Of a stretch of DNA of 64,000 bases, positions 34,577 through 46,587 are shown piece after piece. Source of the DNA: Nilaparvata lugens (lineage: Eukaryota; Arthropoda; Insecta; Hemiptera; Delphacidae); NCBI RefSeq assembly GCF_014356525.2, contig NC_052508.1, positions 56,368,497-56,432,496 of the forward strand, written 5' to 3'. Position 1 is the stretch's first letter, and each line of letters begins with the position of its first letter. Under the pieces are notes generated by a model, which was not told where the DNA came from, did no database searches, and saw nothing but the letters and a program-made list of their open reading frames with translations. A program made the translations under genes and the position numbers.

Positions 34577-37216
34577 GAACAATATATAAATACAAATAGA
34601 AACCTCTTGACTCTAAGCAACAATTATTTCACTCTCAAAGAACTCTTCAACACTATAAAAAGGATTTATCACAAGCCAATTCAATAATCTCGTCTTAAAT
34701 TTCTTTTCTGTCTCTAATATTAAATCTGTAGGTAATTTATTGCAAATTTTTATACCAAATGTATCATAACTTTTGGCTGTTTTGGATGACCTATGATAGG
34801 GAATATCAATCCTATGACAATTTCTTGTGTTATAGCTATGAGTTTGATGCCTTAATTTTAAATTGGATGAGTTTTTTTAACATGCAACGATACAGTATAT
34901 ATGTGAAAATTCACTATTGTCATTATTCTAAGCTGGACGAAAAGAGGCTTACAGTGTGCTAGTCTATGAGAATCAGTTAAAACCCTGACCACCTTCTTTT
35001 GCAATAATAAAATATTCTCTGCATGACTACTATTTCCCCACAGTAGTATGCCATATGTTGCAATACTCTGAAAAAAAGCAAAATATATCGATCTCAAATA
35101 ATTATCTGGAACATGATTTTTCAGTTGTCTGATCAGATAAATCACTCTTGAAAGTTTGCTTGATATATAATTAATATGAGCTTCCCAAGTCAAATATCTG
35201 TCAATGAATATCCCCAGAAATTTTACATCGCTTATTGCATCCACACAATCTAAGCCACCTCTAAGGGTGAAGTGCATAGTCTGTGTTTTATTCTCGTTGA
35301 GCATGAAGCCGTTAGCCCTAAACCATGTCGCTGCTTGTATCAGAGTGGTCTCAGTTAGATTTTTAAGATTTTGAAGGTCAGTACATTTATTGATAAATGT
35401 TGTGTCATCAGCATACAGTATTGAACGGCAATTTAGAACAGCAGGAAGGTCATTTATCATAAGAATGAAAAGCAATGGCCCGAGAACTGATCCCTGTGGG
35501 ACACCGAATTTTACACATGCTACATCTGATCTGTTATCTCCAATACACACCACTTGTCTACGTCCCACAAGATAAGTTTTAAATAAGCTAAGATCTGCTC
35601 CACAAACGCCATAAAATTTCAATTTATCCAGTAAGAGAGAGTGCACAACACAATCAAAAGCTTTGCTCAGGTCACAAAAGGTCACCTGAGCATACTCTTT
35701 ATTTTCGAAAGCGCTCAGAATATTCTTGACAGGAGCATCCATGGCTCCAGTAGTTGACCTACCCTTAACAAATCCATTCTGAGCATTACTTATAATATTG
35801 TGCTCTTGAAGATATTCATATAACTGCCTATGCATTATGGTCTCAAGGACTTTTGAAAAACATGGCACCAATGAGATGGGACGATAGCTACCTGGAATAT
35901 CTTTAGGCCCCTTCTTATAGACAGGTACAATTCTGGAAACTTTTAGCACTTCAGGAAAAACTCCATCTCTCAGGCATCTATTTATACAATGTGTGAATGG
36001 ATTTATAATATGATGAATAATTTTCTTCAATAGATTACTTGAAAAGCCGTAAATATCAACACTGGATGAAGCTTTGAAACTAAGTACTATATCAAGCACT
36101 TCACGTGTGGAGACTTTGTGAAATGAGAATTTGGGCTTATCCTGGTTAAGAGGGAAATTGAAGTTTTGCTCCAATAAATTAATTGCTGTTAAATTGGGCC
36201 AGTCAATCTTATCATGAACATCCATCACTGAGTCCAAGAAAAACTTATTAATTTCATTGGGTGTGAATGGAATTGGATCTTTTCGAGCCTCTTCCTGAAC
36301 AGATTTTATTATTTTCCATGCGGCTTTGCACTTATTACTAGTAGACTCAATTTTAGAAATGTTATATGTTTTCTTAGCTCTATTAATTAACTGCTTATAT
36401 GATCTTCTAATATCTAAATATGCCTTCCTAGCTTCATCAGTATTATCTCTCCTTGAAATATCTAAATATAACAATACTGTGTTTTTCATTTTCGCTAATT
36501 GCGGTGTGTACCAGTTTTTTAGTTTTGTTTTTCTTGTTTTCTTTGCGCCTTGATGATTATTCACAACTATTTTTCTTTCAGAAAGGAGAATTTGAGAGGG
36601 AGACTGGGTCACATGATTTTGAAATTCTATGAGAGAGGATGGCTGCTGGAACTGAATGGGAGTAACAGGATTAGGTGTGACTCTAAGGATTGGCTCTACA
36701 GGTGATTCAGGGCCAACAATACTAACCTCATTCGTGATGGTCACGGAACAATCACATAAACCACACCCTAAACTCTGCTTATAGTTATTATTTACATAGT
36801 CACTCATAGTCTTTCCCAGTACTCTCTTGGTCGAATTTTTGTAATGAAGTCCTTTGCTCGTGAAATGATGACGCACCAGTGTACTGCTCACATCACTGTA
36901 TTTAATTGATGAATTTCCTTTATATTTGATTGTTCTATTTAGAATAGCCGTGTTGGTGAAGCAGATGTCGTCATTGATAGAAGGTGAATCGGAGCGAGAT
37001 GGTATGGCACTTACTATAATATTTGTTCCAATGTCACGATGTTGGATTACGATGTTGAAGAAACATAAAGACAATGGAACAGTCAGATTTATCAATGAGC
37101 AAAGCTGGAAAAATCATATTAAACAACTCATGTAGCTCAAGTCTAAGCCCTTGGACGTGTACACAATACATTGATATGATGTTTTTAATACAAAATTTCC
37201 CATTAATCACCTTCAA
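34577..37216 (-). mobile_element. LINE (jockey/CR1-like) with nearly full ORF2, 5'-truncated
   Basis: It contains a 745-codon reverse transcriptase frame, a C-terminal domain continuing in another frame down to a stop at 34613-34615, and upstream coding-like sequence in a third frame (37034-37216). It is the best-preserved LINE in the window. A simple-repeat tail could not be identified at the low-coordinate end. Confidence 0.85.
34613..37095 (-). pseudogene. LINE ORF2 reverse transcriptase, one C-terminal frameshift
   Basis: The main frame (37095-34858) enters at a TTG, so its start is not a true initiator. Residues ~1-100 include NIIVSAIPSRSD and RHHFTSKGLHYKN, which resemble conserved boxes of SGNH/GDSL-type domains found in some CR1-like ORFs. 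A normal ~220-residue AP endonuclease is not recognisable before the RT. Residues ~190-270 form the pre-RT region (KNWYTPQLAKMKN...). The RT core follows: GSYRPISLVPCFSKVLE (~402-418), FCDLSKAFDCV with catalytic Asp475, GVPQGSVLGPLLFI (531-544), YADD (561-564), KFLGIFIDRYLTWEAHI (~625-641) and YFAFFQSIATYGILLWG (~671-687). The frame ends early at 34858. In another frame just past a T7 run (34872-34878) the family's C-terminal end is legible, including HSYNTRN and FYSVEEF, to the stop at 34613. A single-base slip at the homopolymer therefore explains the break. Confidence 0.85.
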
Positions 37217-38351
37217 TGGCTGAGAAAAATATTTTCCAAATGTCTGGAAATTATGACGAGCGTATAGGACTACTCAATGGATGCAACACACAATGCACGT
37301 ACAACTGTTTACGAGATCATGATTGAGTGCGAGAAATTCGCAATAAATTCGTCTGGCGTATGCAGTTTAGCAGTATAACAGTATAGCATACGTATAGCAC
37401 ACGGTATAGTGCAGTGTACAGCGGCAGTTGGTTATCTAACATTGGAGTCGAACGTGAGATGAATAATCCAGAGCAAACAACCCGCCAAATCCGATATTAC
37501 TATATTCCTTTTGCAGTCGCACTCTGAGAGAAGAGGATGGAAAATAGGGGATCGAAGACAGCAGAGAGAGAAAGAAGGACAAGTGATAAAAAGATGGAAA
37601 ATAGGGGTGCAGGGCTGCAGAGAGAGAACGCTTGAAAAAGAGCGAGTGGTGAAGAAGATACCACTTCTCTGAAGGATGAAATCATTCATTCAAATCGCTC
37701 ATCAAATTCAAATCAGACGTTAAAAATCAGAGCAAAATTTGGTAAATGTTGAACAGATCGGTTCCTTTCATGAGTCAAAATGTTAATTTGATATGACTGC
37801 GTCTCATTTTCAATGAAATAAGCTTGGTTTTATTGATTTATTATTGAAATTCTCGTGATTTGATTTGAGAATGTATCAAAATTCCCCGAAATCAGCTTGT
37901 TACATGGTAATGTTATAGGACCAACTTTATGGATGGTTGGAATACTCGTTCCTTATATGAATTATTTGAACAGAGCCACATTATATTTAAATATGTTGAA
38001 GTTGGTCAAGGTAATTATTACGGTTTTGTTTGAATTCCCAAACTTTCATTCTAGAACAAGCAAATCTGAACATAAATATCCTCAAGTCAAACGCACACAG
38101 CAGGAAACAGACGAACGTCAGAGTGCGTTGCAACATTCGAACAGTTTGGGAAAATGTTTTCTCTGTCCGTCTCCAGAACACTGCAGAAGTCTGTCTGCTA
38201 CCAAGAGCGTTTGTCTTAAGTAATCTATATCAATTATCTGGTACAGTTTCTTGAAAAACAAGTTCTTGAGCGAGTTCTGCAACCCAGAGGGTCACTAGTT
38301 TAAAGAGTAGGAAACTATTTTGGAAAATGAAAAAAAATTGTTGAAGGGGAT
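37217..38351. other. Intergenic stretch with purine-rich tract
   Basis: 37520-37640 is purine-rich (GAGAGAGAAAGAAGGACAAG and similar), which opens frames on the opposite strand. The overlapping 37897-38254 frames show no recognised motif. No gene supported. Confidence 0.45.
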
Positions 38352-38426
38352 GAGTAGGCAACCCGCTACTCACCTTTGGAATTCATAGATGACACGGGGT
38401 AGAGTAGGCAACCCGCTACTCACCTT
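38352..38426. repeat. Two tandem copies of a small hairpin unit
   Basis: GAGTAGGCAACCCGCTACTC followed by ACCTT occurs at 38352-38376 and 38402-38426, period 50 bp. Each copy is itself a hairpin with GAGTAG/CTACTC arms. Confidence 0.8.
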
Positions 38427-38490
38427 GAAAATTCGTCAAAACAGATTGATAATGAGTTAAGTCAGCACATTATTAAGTCAGCACCTGATA

Positions 38491-38777
38491 ACTAGTAGTT
38501 CTGTGAACAGTAGACCTCGCGCAGTTATAAATCACAGTCTCCTCTTATACTGTTCATCATAGTAAATCCTGTCTTTATGACGTGTCGGCTAAATATCGGT
38601 GTGAAAATGGCTAATGGGTGTTGGGGTTGGTGTATCAAAAACGCTAACATCAAAAGCTAATCTCCTTCAAGACATAACTGGTCAGCTCGGGTTCAAAGCA
38701 GAAAAGGGTCGAGAGACAATACTATGTTATTATTGTTATTGATTGCATGCGTTATTGCATGCAATCAATAATTCATT
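38491..38777 (+). repeat. Dispersed-repeat piece with ACAGTAGACCTCGC end
   Basis: TAGTTCTGTGAACAGTAGAC then CTCGC at 38494-38520 recurs at 22207-22233 and, inverted, at 42065-42095. It is the terminal module of a repeat family present in several pieces here. Confidence 0.6.
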
Positions 38778-41700
38778 GACCGAGATAAGTGAGGTCTAAG
38801 ATTCAAGTCGACGATTTTGCATTTCTCTTTATATTTTGTTTATATTTATGTTCTGCATTTACAGCGAAGCGCAGCAATAAATTTTCATGAAATTTGACAG
38901 TGTCAAGTTCTGCTCCTGGGAGGGGCATGAACATGCACTAAAATTGATAATTATAAACTTTTAACAATTAAACCAAAACTACAATCATAAACTATGGGCA
39001 ATATTTCTCAACGTTTAATGCCCCACTGTTTTGTTCCGTAGAAAGAAGAGGACGCAAAATGAACAAGTAATTTATGATTAGAATAGTCTGATTAAATAGA
39101 ATAGTTAAACGGTTGTAATATTTGAGGTTATGATTCAATGATAGATATTTGTAGGTTAGATTGGTTGATCTTTGTTTAATCGAATTGTCGATATCACTTA
39201 AATCGATGTATCGAAGCAGAATGACTAGTATATGGATGGGACGGATTGAAAAAGTTAATTTGCTCAACAGAGGGTTTGTCGGTCTACAAAGGTAGCCGAA
39301 GTAAGGGACCGGAGACTCTAACTTAATATGGTAGGTGGCTATAATATAGTGAGGTGGATTAAATTCACTTTAATAATAAAATACAGTGCAACTTGAATCT
39401 GCTGAAAATAAATCCTGTTGTCACTATGATCAAACAGAGATAGTAACTTTGGAGTGAACCTTTTCTCCAAGTGATGACCAATATATCCAGAATCCAGTAC
39501 TTGTGCCGTAATTTGGAAAGATATTAGACCGCATGAAACAACAGATAGAATGGCAAATCCATGCGAACCAGGTCTCTGATAATACTATAGGTTATGTAGC
39601 GAAGTGCTGGACCAAAATAGTAATATTTCGAGTACCGAGTTTAATTCTAACGTTGTCTATACGATCTATTACCTCTCTTTTCAACGTTGATCGGCTGATG
39701 ATGCGGGATTCACTTCACCTCGGTGTAGCAGGCCGGTGGGAGTCGATTTACTATTTGATTCTGTGGGATACTCCCAATAACAGAATTTATTACTTGATAA
39801 GAAAAACGACCACCACTTACCACCAGAATAGATAATAGTCTAATGATAGATACTATACTCGCTACTGTCTGGCTATTGCAAAACAGGACGTGTCCTGAAT
39901 GACCAATGTGTGTCGGCCGAGAAAGAACGAATTTGGAGGTAAAATGAAGTAAACCCAGTTTAACAAAACGGTAATATGGATATATTCTGAGAGATAAACT
40001 GTTACAGCAAATATGGAACAAATTAATGAACAGATTATGTGAATAATAATTTTCAATAGATACAAAATAAATATTGGTTGATAGCAGATTTGAATCTTTA
40101 ATTTATAAATATTATATAGAAAGTTCGGTGCTCTTCAATTAAACAAAATAAAATGGATAATAGCCCTTAGGAAAGGGTCATAAACTGAACTAGTTCAACA
40201 AGAAAAAACAAGTTAATATGAAATAGTGATTCAGAAAATAGAATAAATTAATAATTGAAATTATTCTCAGGGTGTGGTTTTGCCTAAGGAAAATAGACCT
40301 TTTAGCTAAGTACAGCGTGGACAGTTAAATTTATTTAATACTATAAAATTTAATTATGATAAATTTTGTACCCTTAAAACTATAGTCATGACTTTTCCAA
40401 ATGGACGAATTTATACGCTGTACAGTTTTCGCAGATTTATGGGGATCCCCTTTTATATATTCGAACAACTTACGCAGACTTTTGTTTCCGTTTTTTGGTT
40501 TTTTCGAAATATATTCGGCCGTAGAATAGATCGTTCCGGCTGGGTCCTTCCACGTGGCGAAAAATGTTGAACAGACTTCACTGATATAATTTCAGGGTTT
40601 ATTTGAATGAAATTTAAAATCTTAATATCACAATTATTATAGGAACTTTGGAACAACTTTTTAAAAAACAGAAAAACGAAGATTAAGTTACATGAAACAG
40701 AAATTAAAGCTTTTAAACAATTAGGTACGTGGACTAGGTCTGCATCCTACCGATGATCCTTGCAAAATGGCCTCGAGTCTTCCTCTTCCAATTTTCACTT
40801 CAATTTCTCCTCCAAATTTTATCTTGCCAAATTTACATATTAATTCGGGATTGGTCCGATTCTGTGACGTAACCAATACGCCGAATGGGTGGTGTCACTG
40901 TGTCCAACTTTAAAGCTTTAAAAATATGGTGAAATTCCTGATTTGAAGTTGTTCCAAATTATCATATAGTTTTTTATAATTATAATAATACATAAATAAT
41001 AGAATTCGTCTATGATGATATGCTTTTAAATTGGCTTCAATGAACAGCTAATGATTATAGAACATAGACATGCTAGTATAAGATACAGTAGACAAGGATA
41101 TATATGTTTATAACAATAACGAATATCATAATAAATAAATATTTCTTTCTATTTGTTTTGTTTATATTGTTTTTTATACGCTAGAATATCAATTTGTTCA
41201 TATATTTTTAACAAGTACATTTTTCTTTGTAGTTTAAATAAATAAATATTCGGGCTTATTTGGCCTAGAAACGAAAGTATAAAAATGAAAAAATTTAATA
41301 ATATATTATTTCTTTGATCGATGTTTAGTTGAACTGCCTTCTCAATTTGCTGCTTGTTAATGAGCTAGCCTTGGTTTGTTTCGGGGTTATGTTTTCATTT
41401 CGAAACTAACCTTCAAATATAACTTTACTGTTCTAATCCATTGGCATATAAACATATATGGTTTTTTCCATTGACTAATTTTTTGGAAGGCATACAATTA
41501 CAGATTTATTCATTTCTTGCCTGGTAAGTTAGATAACAATCGTCTATCGACCTCAGATAAGATTATATGTTTCTACGGTGATAGAAGCTATTCCGTTCTT
41601 GTACTAGCCTATGAACAAATTTATTCTGTATTTTGAGGGCTGTACGATCATTGGTAAATCACAACAGGTATGTTCCTTTTTGAATTTCGCGTCGACGTAT

Positions 41701-41820
41701 ACATACGGTTTTTTGAAATTTTGCATTTTAAGGATAATTCAAAGGAGAAGAAGTCCCATTTGAACGCCAATATTACCGTAAAAATCAGACTTTAGAATTA
41801 TCCATCATAAATCAGCTGTC
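38778..41820 (+). mobile_element. Dispersed repeat copy A, split by an LTR insertion
   Basis: The two halves (38778-38900 and 41664-41820) join to match copy B (42065-42476, opposite strand). The 5' half has GACCGAG...GAGGTCTAAGATTCAAGTCG and TTTCATGAAATTTGACAG. The 3' half has GGTATGTTCCTTTTTGAATT, TTTTAAGGATAAT, CGCCAATATTACCGT and ATCATAAATCAGCTG. There is no coding sequence. The split is caused by the 2763-bp insertion. Confidence 0.85.
38901..41663 (-). mobile_element. Probable solo LTR (2.76 kb) with 4-bp target duplication
   Basis: The insert starts TGTCAAGTTCTGCTCCTGGG and ends GGTAAATCACA, i.e. TG...CA termini, and is flanked by ACAG at 38897-38900 and 41664-41667. The unoccupied sequence TTTGACAGGTATG is seen inverted in copy B at about 42367-42380, so the boundaries are exact. 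Its first bases resemble the ~2.1-kb repeats at 46588 and 53882 (TGTGAAGTTGTGCTCCTGGG). I see no internal repeat of the ends and no frame above 103 codons, so a solo LTR left by recombination is the simplest reading. The strand is inferred from the related LTRs. Confidence 0.75.
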
Positions 41821-42064
41821 CAGTGGACTATAATACTACCCGTTGAAAAACATCGAACATCTTGAAAATGTATCTTTCCATCAACGTTGTAGACAGTTGC
41901 AGCCAGACCTGATAACAGCGCTCACACTCACATTACGAGACGACACGTCACGGTACAATAGGACAGAAAGCTCTATGTTTATTTAGGTCTAGACATTTTA
42001 AATTGATAAATTATTTATTAATTTTTGAGAAAACATAACAACAGGTCAATGTAACTTACTGAGT
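41821..42064. repeat. Tail of dispersed repeats, no gene
   Basis: This lies between convergent copies A and B. It contains CGTTGAAAAACATCGAACAT and GAGACGACACGTCACGGTAC, likely more of the same repeat family. No coding sequence. Confidence 0.4.
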
Positions 42065-42476
42065 GCGAGGTCTACTGTTCACATAACTTCTAGTTTAATA
42101 GTGCATTCAATGAGGCATGCAATTAATAGTCCACACAGCTGCTGATTTTTTACTAAGTTAAATTGAGATATTAATATTGCATGCGCTATTGTATGCAATT
42201 AATTATCAACTCGATAGCTGATTTATGATGAATAATATTCTATAGTCTCATTTTCACGGTAATATTGGCGTTAGAAGGAGACTCCTTTTCCTTTTGTATT
42301 ATCCTTAAAATGCGTAATTTCAAAAAACCCTATATATATATATATCGACGCAAAATTCAAAAAGGATCATACCTGTCAAATTTCATGAAAATCTATTGCT
42401 GCGTTTAATATAAATATAAACATAAAGAGAAATGCCAAACCATCGACTTGAATCTTAGACCTCACTTCGCTCGGTC
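42065..42476 (-). mobile_element. Dispersed repeat copy B (uninterrupted)
   Basis: Read on the minus strand it starts GACCGAGCGAAGTGAGGTCT at 42476 and runs through TTTGACAGGTATGATCC, TTTTAAGGATAATACAAAAG and CGCCAATATTACCGT to TGAACAGTAGACCTCGC at about 42065. It carries a (TA)n tract (about 42330-42345). It serves as the empty-site reference for the LTR insertion in copy A. Confidence 0.8.
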
Positions 42477-42717
42477 AAAAATTGATGTTGCTATCCTCGT
42501 CTGTGATTAGACAAAGCAGATAGCTCTATTCTTTTCCAGCTCTGCTGGCAACGTTGCCAGTTGATCTCAGACAATGAGAAATATAACGAATTGCCAAAAT
42601 ACTTGGATATCAATCATGAAAATCTATAATTGAATGATTGAAAAATATTTTTTATACGATAAAAATATGATTAATCATTTTTTAAAAGAATCGAAAATCA
42701 ATATCAGATCATAATAT
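42477..42717. other. Intergenic stretch
   Basis: Contains TGCTGGCAACGTTGCCAG, a short palindrome (about 42547-42564). Otherwise AT-rich, with no gene. Confidence 0.4.
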
Positions 42718-44496
42718 ACATTATGTATATTCTATAATCTATGTATAATGTATAATCTATGTAGTGCATAGTTTATGCTACTACAGAAGGCATTGGAAAT
42801 ATTAACATCGGCAACACTGTAGTCCTACCATTTCCAACGACTTTGTAACGTGTATGTCATCATAGACAAAAAAATGTGTCACATAAGCAATTCTATATAA
42901 AAGATTTGAACGTCAAGTTTGATTGGAATGATATTGTTAATTTTCTGTACACATATAACGTTGATAACAGTTTTGCTGGAGCAAACTGACAAGTTCAGAA
43001 ATTGAATGCAACAACCCCATCATGGCATTATTTGCATGGGATGCACCGGAGAGAACGTGAATGTAAAGCAGTCCCGGTTTCCGGTTACCCACGTTTTTCC
43101 TACCTGATGTCACACCAGGGACTCTGAAACTAACAAGCTAGCGACGGAGTCATTTTAACGACGTAATCTGATTCTCTGCCATCTATAAATTGTGTTGCGT
43201 TTTACTCAGTCACAAGACAATCATATCGTGTAAACTGAGCTTAGTCAAACCGTTAAACCTATAAGATATTGTGGGTGAAGATAAAGTTCGAATGTTGTAC
43301 ATTGACAGATGATGCTAGATAATAAAAAGGAACTACATCATTTACTCAGTCGCAATACAATCATATCATGTGAACTGAGCTGAGTCAAATTGTTATACCT
43401 ATATGATATTGCGGGTTGAAGATGAAGTGAGTTGTATATTGTTTAAAATATATAGTATTCTACACAGTCGCAATACAATCCAACGTGGCCAATAACATGT
43501 AGTAAATCTGAAACTGGATTACAAAAATCTCACATTGGCTAAATCAGAATCTGCCTTCTCTTAACTATGACAAGACCCTTTTTCAACTTTCTCAGCTACA
43601 GAACATGGACAGCCCACAGAAAACCTTCCAACAGTCGACTTTCCCAACACCACGGCGTTCACTATCCACAGAAAACCAACAATAAAATACCTCGGAATTA
43701 TACAAGATTCTTTTCTCTGGAACCATCATATAGATTACCTCTGCAAGAAGCTAAGAAAAATAATATTCAAGTTCATAATTCTGAAAACATTTATAGAAAA
43801 GAAGTGCATAAAGATGGTCTACTATCCCTTAGTTCAGTCTTTGCTCACCTATGGAATTGTATGATGGGGAGGAACAAACTACGTTCACCTCGACCCCTTT
43901 ATAAAAGTTCAAAAACTGATAATTAAAAAAATCATCAAGCAGAAGCCATTTCGTTATCCGTCAGACAAGCTCTACAACTGGTGTGATGGACGCAGGACAA
44001 CTCTACTCCATAGAAATATTATTTGCAGACTACACAAAAACTCAGAAAGCTTTCAAAACAGAAACCACTGTCACAACACAACAAATAGAAGCCTACTTAT
44101 CACGAACGTTGCTAGGATGACAACATTCCAACGACCCTTAAACCACCTAGCACCAAAACTCCACAATTTACTACCTGTACACATCAAGATAATAGAAAAC
44201 TCAAGAAAATTTAAATGCGCCATTAAAATCTTGATCACAACAACTGGAGGACAAAATAATGAAAATATAATTTCGAACAATATGTGAGCTCACTTACCCA
44301 ATGTATCCGCACTCCCACTCTAAATTTAATGTATCACTACTACACCTTCTCTAGAACATGGGTTTCCCATGGTTGAGTAGGTTAGTTTCCGAAAAAATGC
44401 AATTTATTTATAATTGTAGTAAATTTCATATATTGTATTTTTTAATATTATGTACATTTTATTGAATAGATTGCTTATTTGTATATTATTGAAAAT
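42718..44496 (+). mobile_element. Block X: internally deleted LINE with tandem 5' units (copy 1)
   Basis: The block starts ACATTATGTATATT. At 43206, 43346 and about 43464 it carries start-site-like TCAGT/ACAGT phrases followed by CACAAGACAATCATATC or CGCAATACAATC, marking 5'-UTR-like units ~140 and ~119 bp apart. Such TCAGT initiators occur in internal promoters of insect LINEs. Sequence then jumps to the C-terminal part of an RT (about 43600-44285) and a 3' UTR ending in AT-rich DNA. All of ORF1, endonuclease and the catalytic palm are absent. The same deletion form recurs at 59964-61742. Confidence 0.75.
43600..44285 (+). pseudogene. LINE RT C-terminal remnant (copy 1)
   Basis: Reading across several frames, family-typical blocks are legible: KYLGIIQDSFLWNHHIDYLC near 43690-43745, a thumb segment with LLTYGIV around 43845-43860, and a C-terminal stretch of Lys-rich residues ending at TGA near 44285. 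The 119-codon frame 43567-43926 lies mainly out of register with these blocks. Stops and shifts show it is inactive. It corresponds to the homologous remnant at about 60870-61535. Confidence 0.65.
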
Positions 44497-45753
44497 TTAT
44501 TTTATTTATTATTTATGAACTATAGGACGCAATCCAAGTGTAAATAACGGGCATTCGCCCAAAACTGCTCAGAACCTTAATTAAAAAAGAACATTCCAGA
44601 GTTTATGATTTGATTACCTCTAATTAAATAAAATTAGTAGACACATAGAAATAATTTAAATTGTATTAAAATTTGAACATTCATTAACATTAATTTCCTG
44701 GAAAAGAAAAACTTTCTTCTTCGTCTATTAAGATTTCTATCATAAAAAATTTACTAAATCATTCGACAGCCTTAATGACATAAGAAAACAGAGTCTGAAA
44801 AATATAAATTAAAAAATGTCATAAACTCAATATGAACATAATCTTAAAAGTTTCATTCCAATTTAAGGCTATCTTCCTGACTTTCAGCAATACTCTACGA
44901 TATATATCTCCAGAAACAATAACTCAAATGTAACGTAACTGAAAACTTTCTATACTTCTGTAGAAAAAAATTTATAAGTATCTTCCATCACTAATAAAAT
45001 CAAAAGGATTATTCTCAATCAATATTATAACTTGAAAATAACAGGCTTTGTTGATAAAATCTTTTGATTGAAGTTTCAATTAATTAATTTCCCTAAATTA
45101 TATTTTAACCTTTTTTACGTACCTTAGCGGTTATTTGAAGAAACAATTATTCGTACATGATGAAGAAACACAATTAAACCTTTCAGGACATGGCACTACT
45201 AGTAAATTTAAACATTAATAAAAATAAAACTAACTAATGATATAAACTTGTAAACTTGCCCAAAAAGGGCGAAACATAGTGACTACATCTTTACTCTCGT
45301 AGTGCTCCTAGCAAAGTGTCCTCCGGAACGTAATCTGGTCTCTCGACTGGGGAATCCCCACTACTGTATTTAGAAACAGGTCTCCTATTGGGCGAATGGA
45401 ATCAATTTGACCAATCGTCGCGTGGCTTCTAGAGCCTTAGGACCAAATAGTAACTGCAAAATCGGTAGTTTGTTATAATTTCAATGCTTGCTGTTTTCCA
45501 ACTTATTGCATTTTATGTCGCGACAAGAAGGCTAAGTTTTAGAGATAATTCCATAATCTACATTCCTCGACGACTCGGAGCCACAATTTTTAAATATCTA
45601 TCATGGGAAACTCGAAGTCATGGCCGTTCATAATAGAGAGAGAAAATAATTTATTTCGCTAACTCACTTACAATAATGGCTCTAGTCTATTGCGTATTAA
45701 ATTTACTATTATAACTTGGGAAAAGGCCTGAATTAAAGAGAGTGCCCGGCACA
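44495..45753. repeat. Block Y, ~1.26-kb repeat (copy 1)
   Basis: Nearly identical to 58702-59966. It starts ATTTATTTTATTTATTATTT and ends GAGAGTGCCCGGCACA. It contains GCCCAAAAAGGGCGAAACAT (about 45259-45278), a small hairpin followed by GAAAC, and a GC-richer promoter-like segment (45295-45430). No coding sequence. It may be an LTR or part of one, but TG/CA ends are not clear at the left. Confidence 0.75.
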
Positions 45754-46587
45754 CTCCCCTTCCTTCTGGTGTGAAACACGCAAAAAGAAATCTAATCAGG
45801 ATATGTTACCATAGAGGCATTCTGTATGATTTGGAGAGTCGAATTTCTGGATTGATAGTAGGATCCAATTTGAAGCGGGCCCTCTTCAAAAGAAATCTCT
45901 TTAATCATTCCGAAATTCAGCAAAATGTATAACTAATTGAGATTTGTGGCAAGAGTCTTTAAAACTGTGGCAAGAGTCAGGACAAAACAATATGGACGTG
46001 TCCACTTTTTAAGAAGGTACTAAAGACAGACCGAGTATAATAATCTTGAATACTTCAATCACTTTATTGAGTCCCTTGGTTATTTTCTTGGCAAACTCTA
46101 ACAAGGGAAAACGTTTAAAAGACATCATAGTTTTAATTGGTCCTATGTTAATCTGCTGTTGTAAAATATGAAGTACGTTGATCATAATAGTAAAGGATGA
46201 AACCTTTTTCACTCTGCTGAATGTATTGAAATCTAACTATCATTACTATAGAGTTGAGAGTGCAACATATTTTTAACAATATAAAGCAATTCAGTAGGCA
46301 ATACTATTCTACATCGACTACGATTCAAAGATAACAATGATTGAAATTGCATTATTAGATCAACGCGAGAGCTATATGACACAAGCGCGATTTTGCATTC
46401 CACAATCATGAGAAAAAATACTTTTCTTTGTAATATTCCAGTAGGAAACCTCTACGACAGAACGCTAGTCAAAACAAAACTATGATCGAGTGCCAAGCTA
46501 TTATTTATCGCAAAACTCAAAGTACGTGACATTTTCTCTCAACATTGGAAGAATAATTCTCAAGTCATGATTTAATAATATTAAAGT
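45754..46587. other. Segment between block Y and the LTR
   Basis: Holds a 67-codon minus-strand frame (46212-46009) preceded by an acceptor-like CATTCAGCAG at about 46221-46230. I do not recognise the product. There is no counterpart in the upper copy. Confidence 0.4.

Noticed and set aside
38352..38426. CRISPR-like direct repeats
   Set aside because: Only two copies of a hairpin unit at 50-bp period in a eukaryotic-looking context. This is a tandem duplication.
45240..45290. Hammerhead motif in block Y (GCCC-GGGC-GAAAC)
   Set aside because: There is a hairpin followed by GAAAC, but no CUGANGA-like box and no palindromic stem III.
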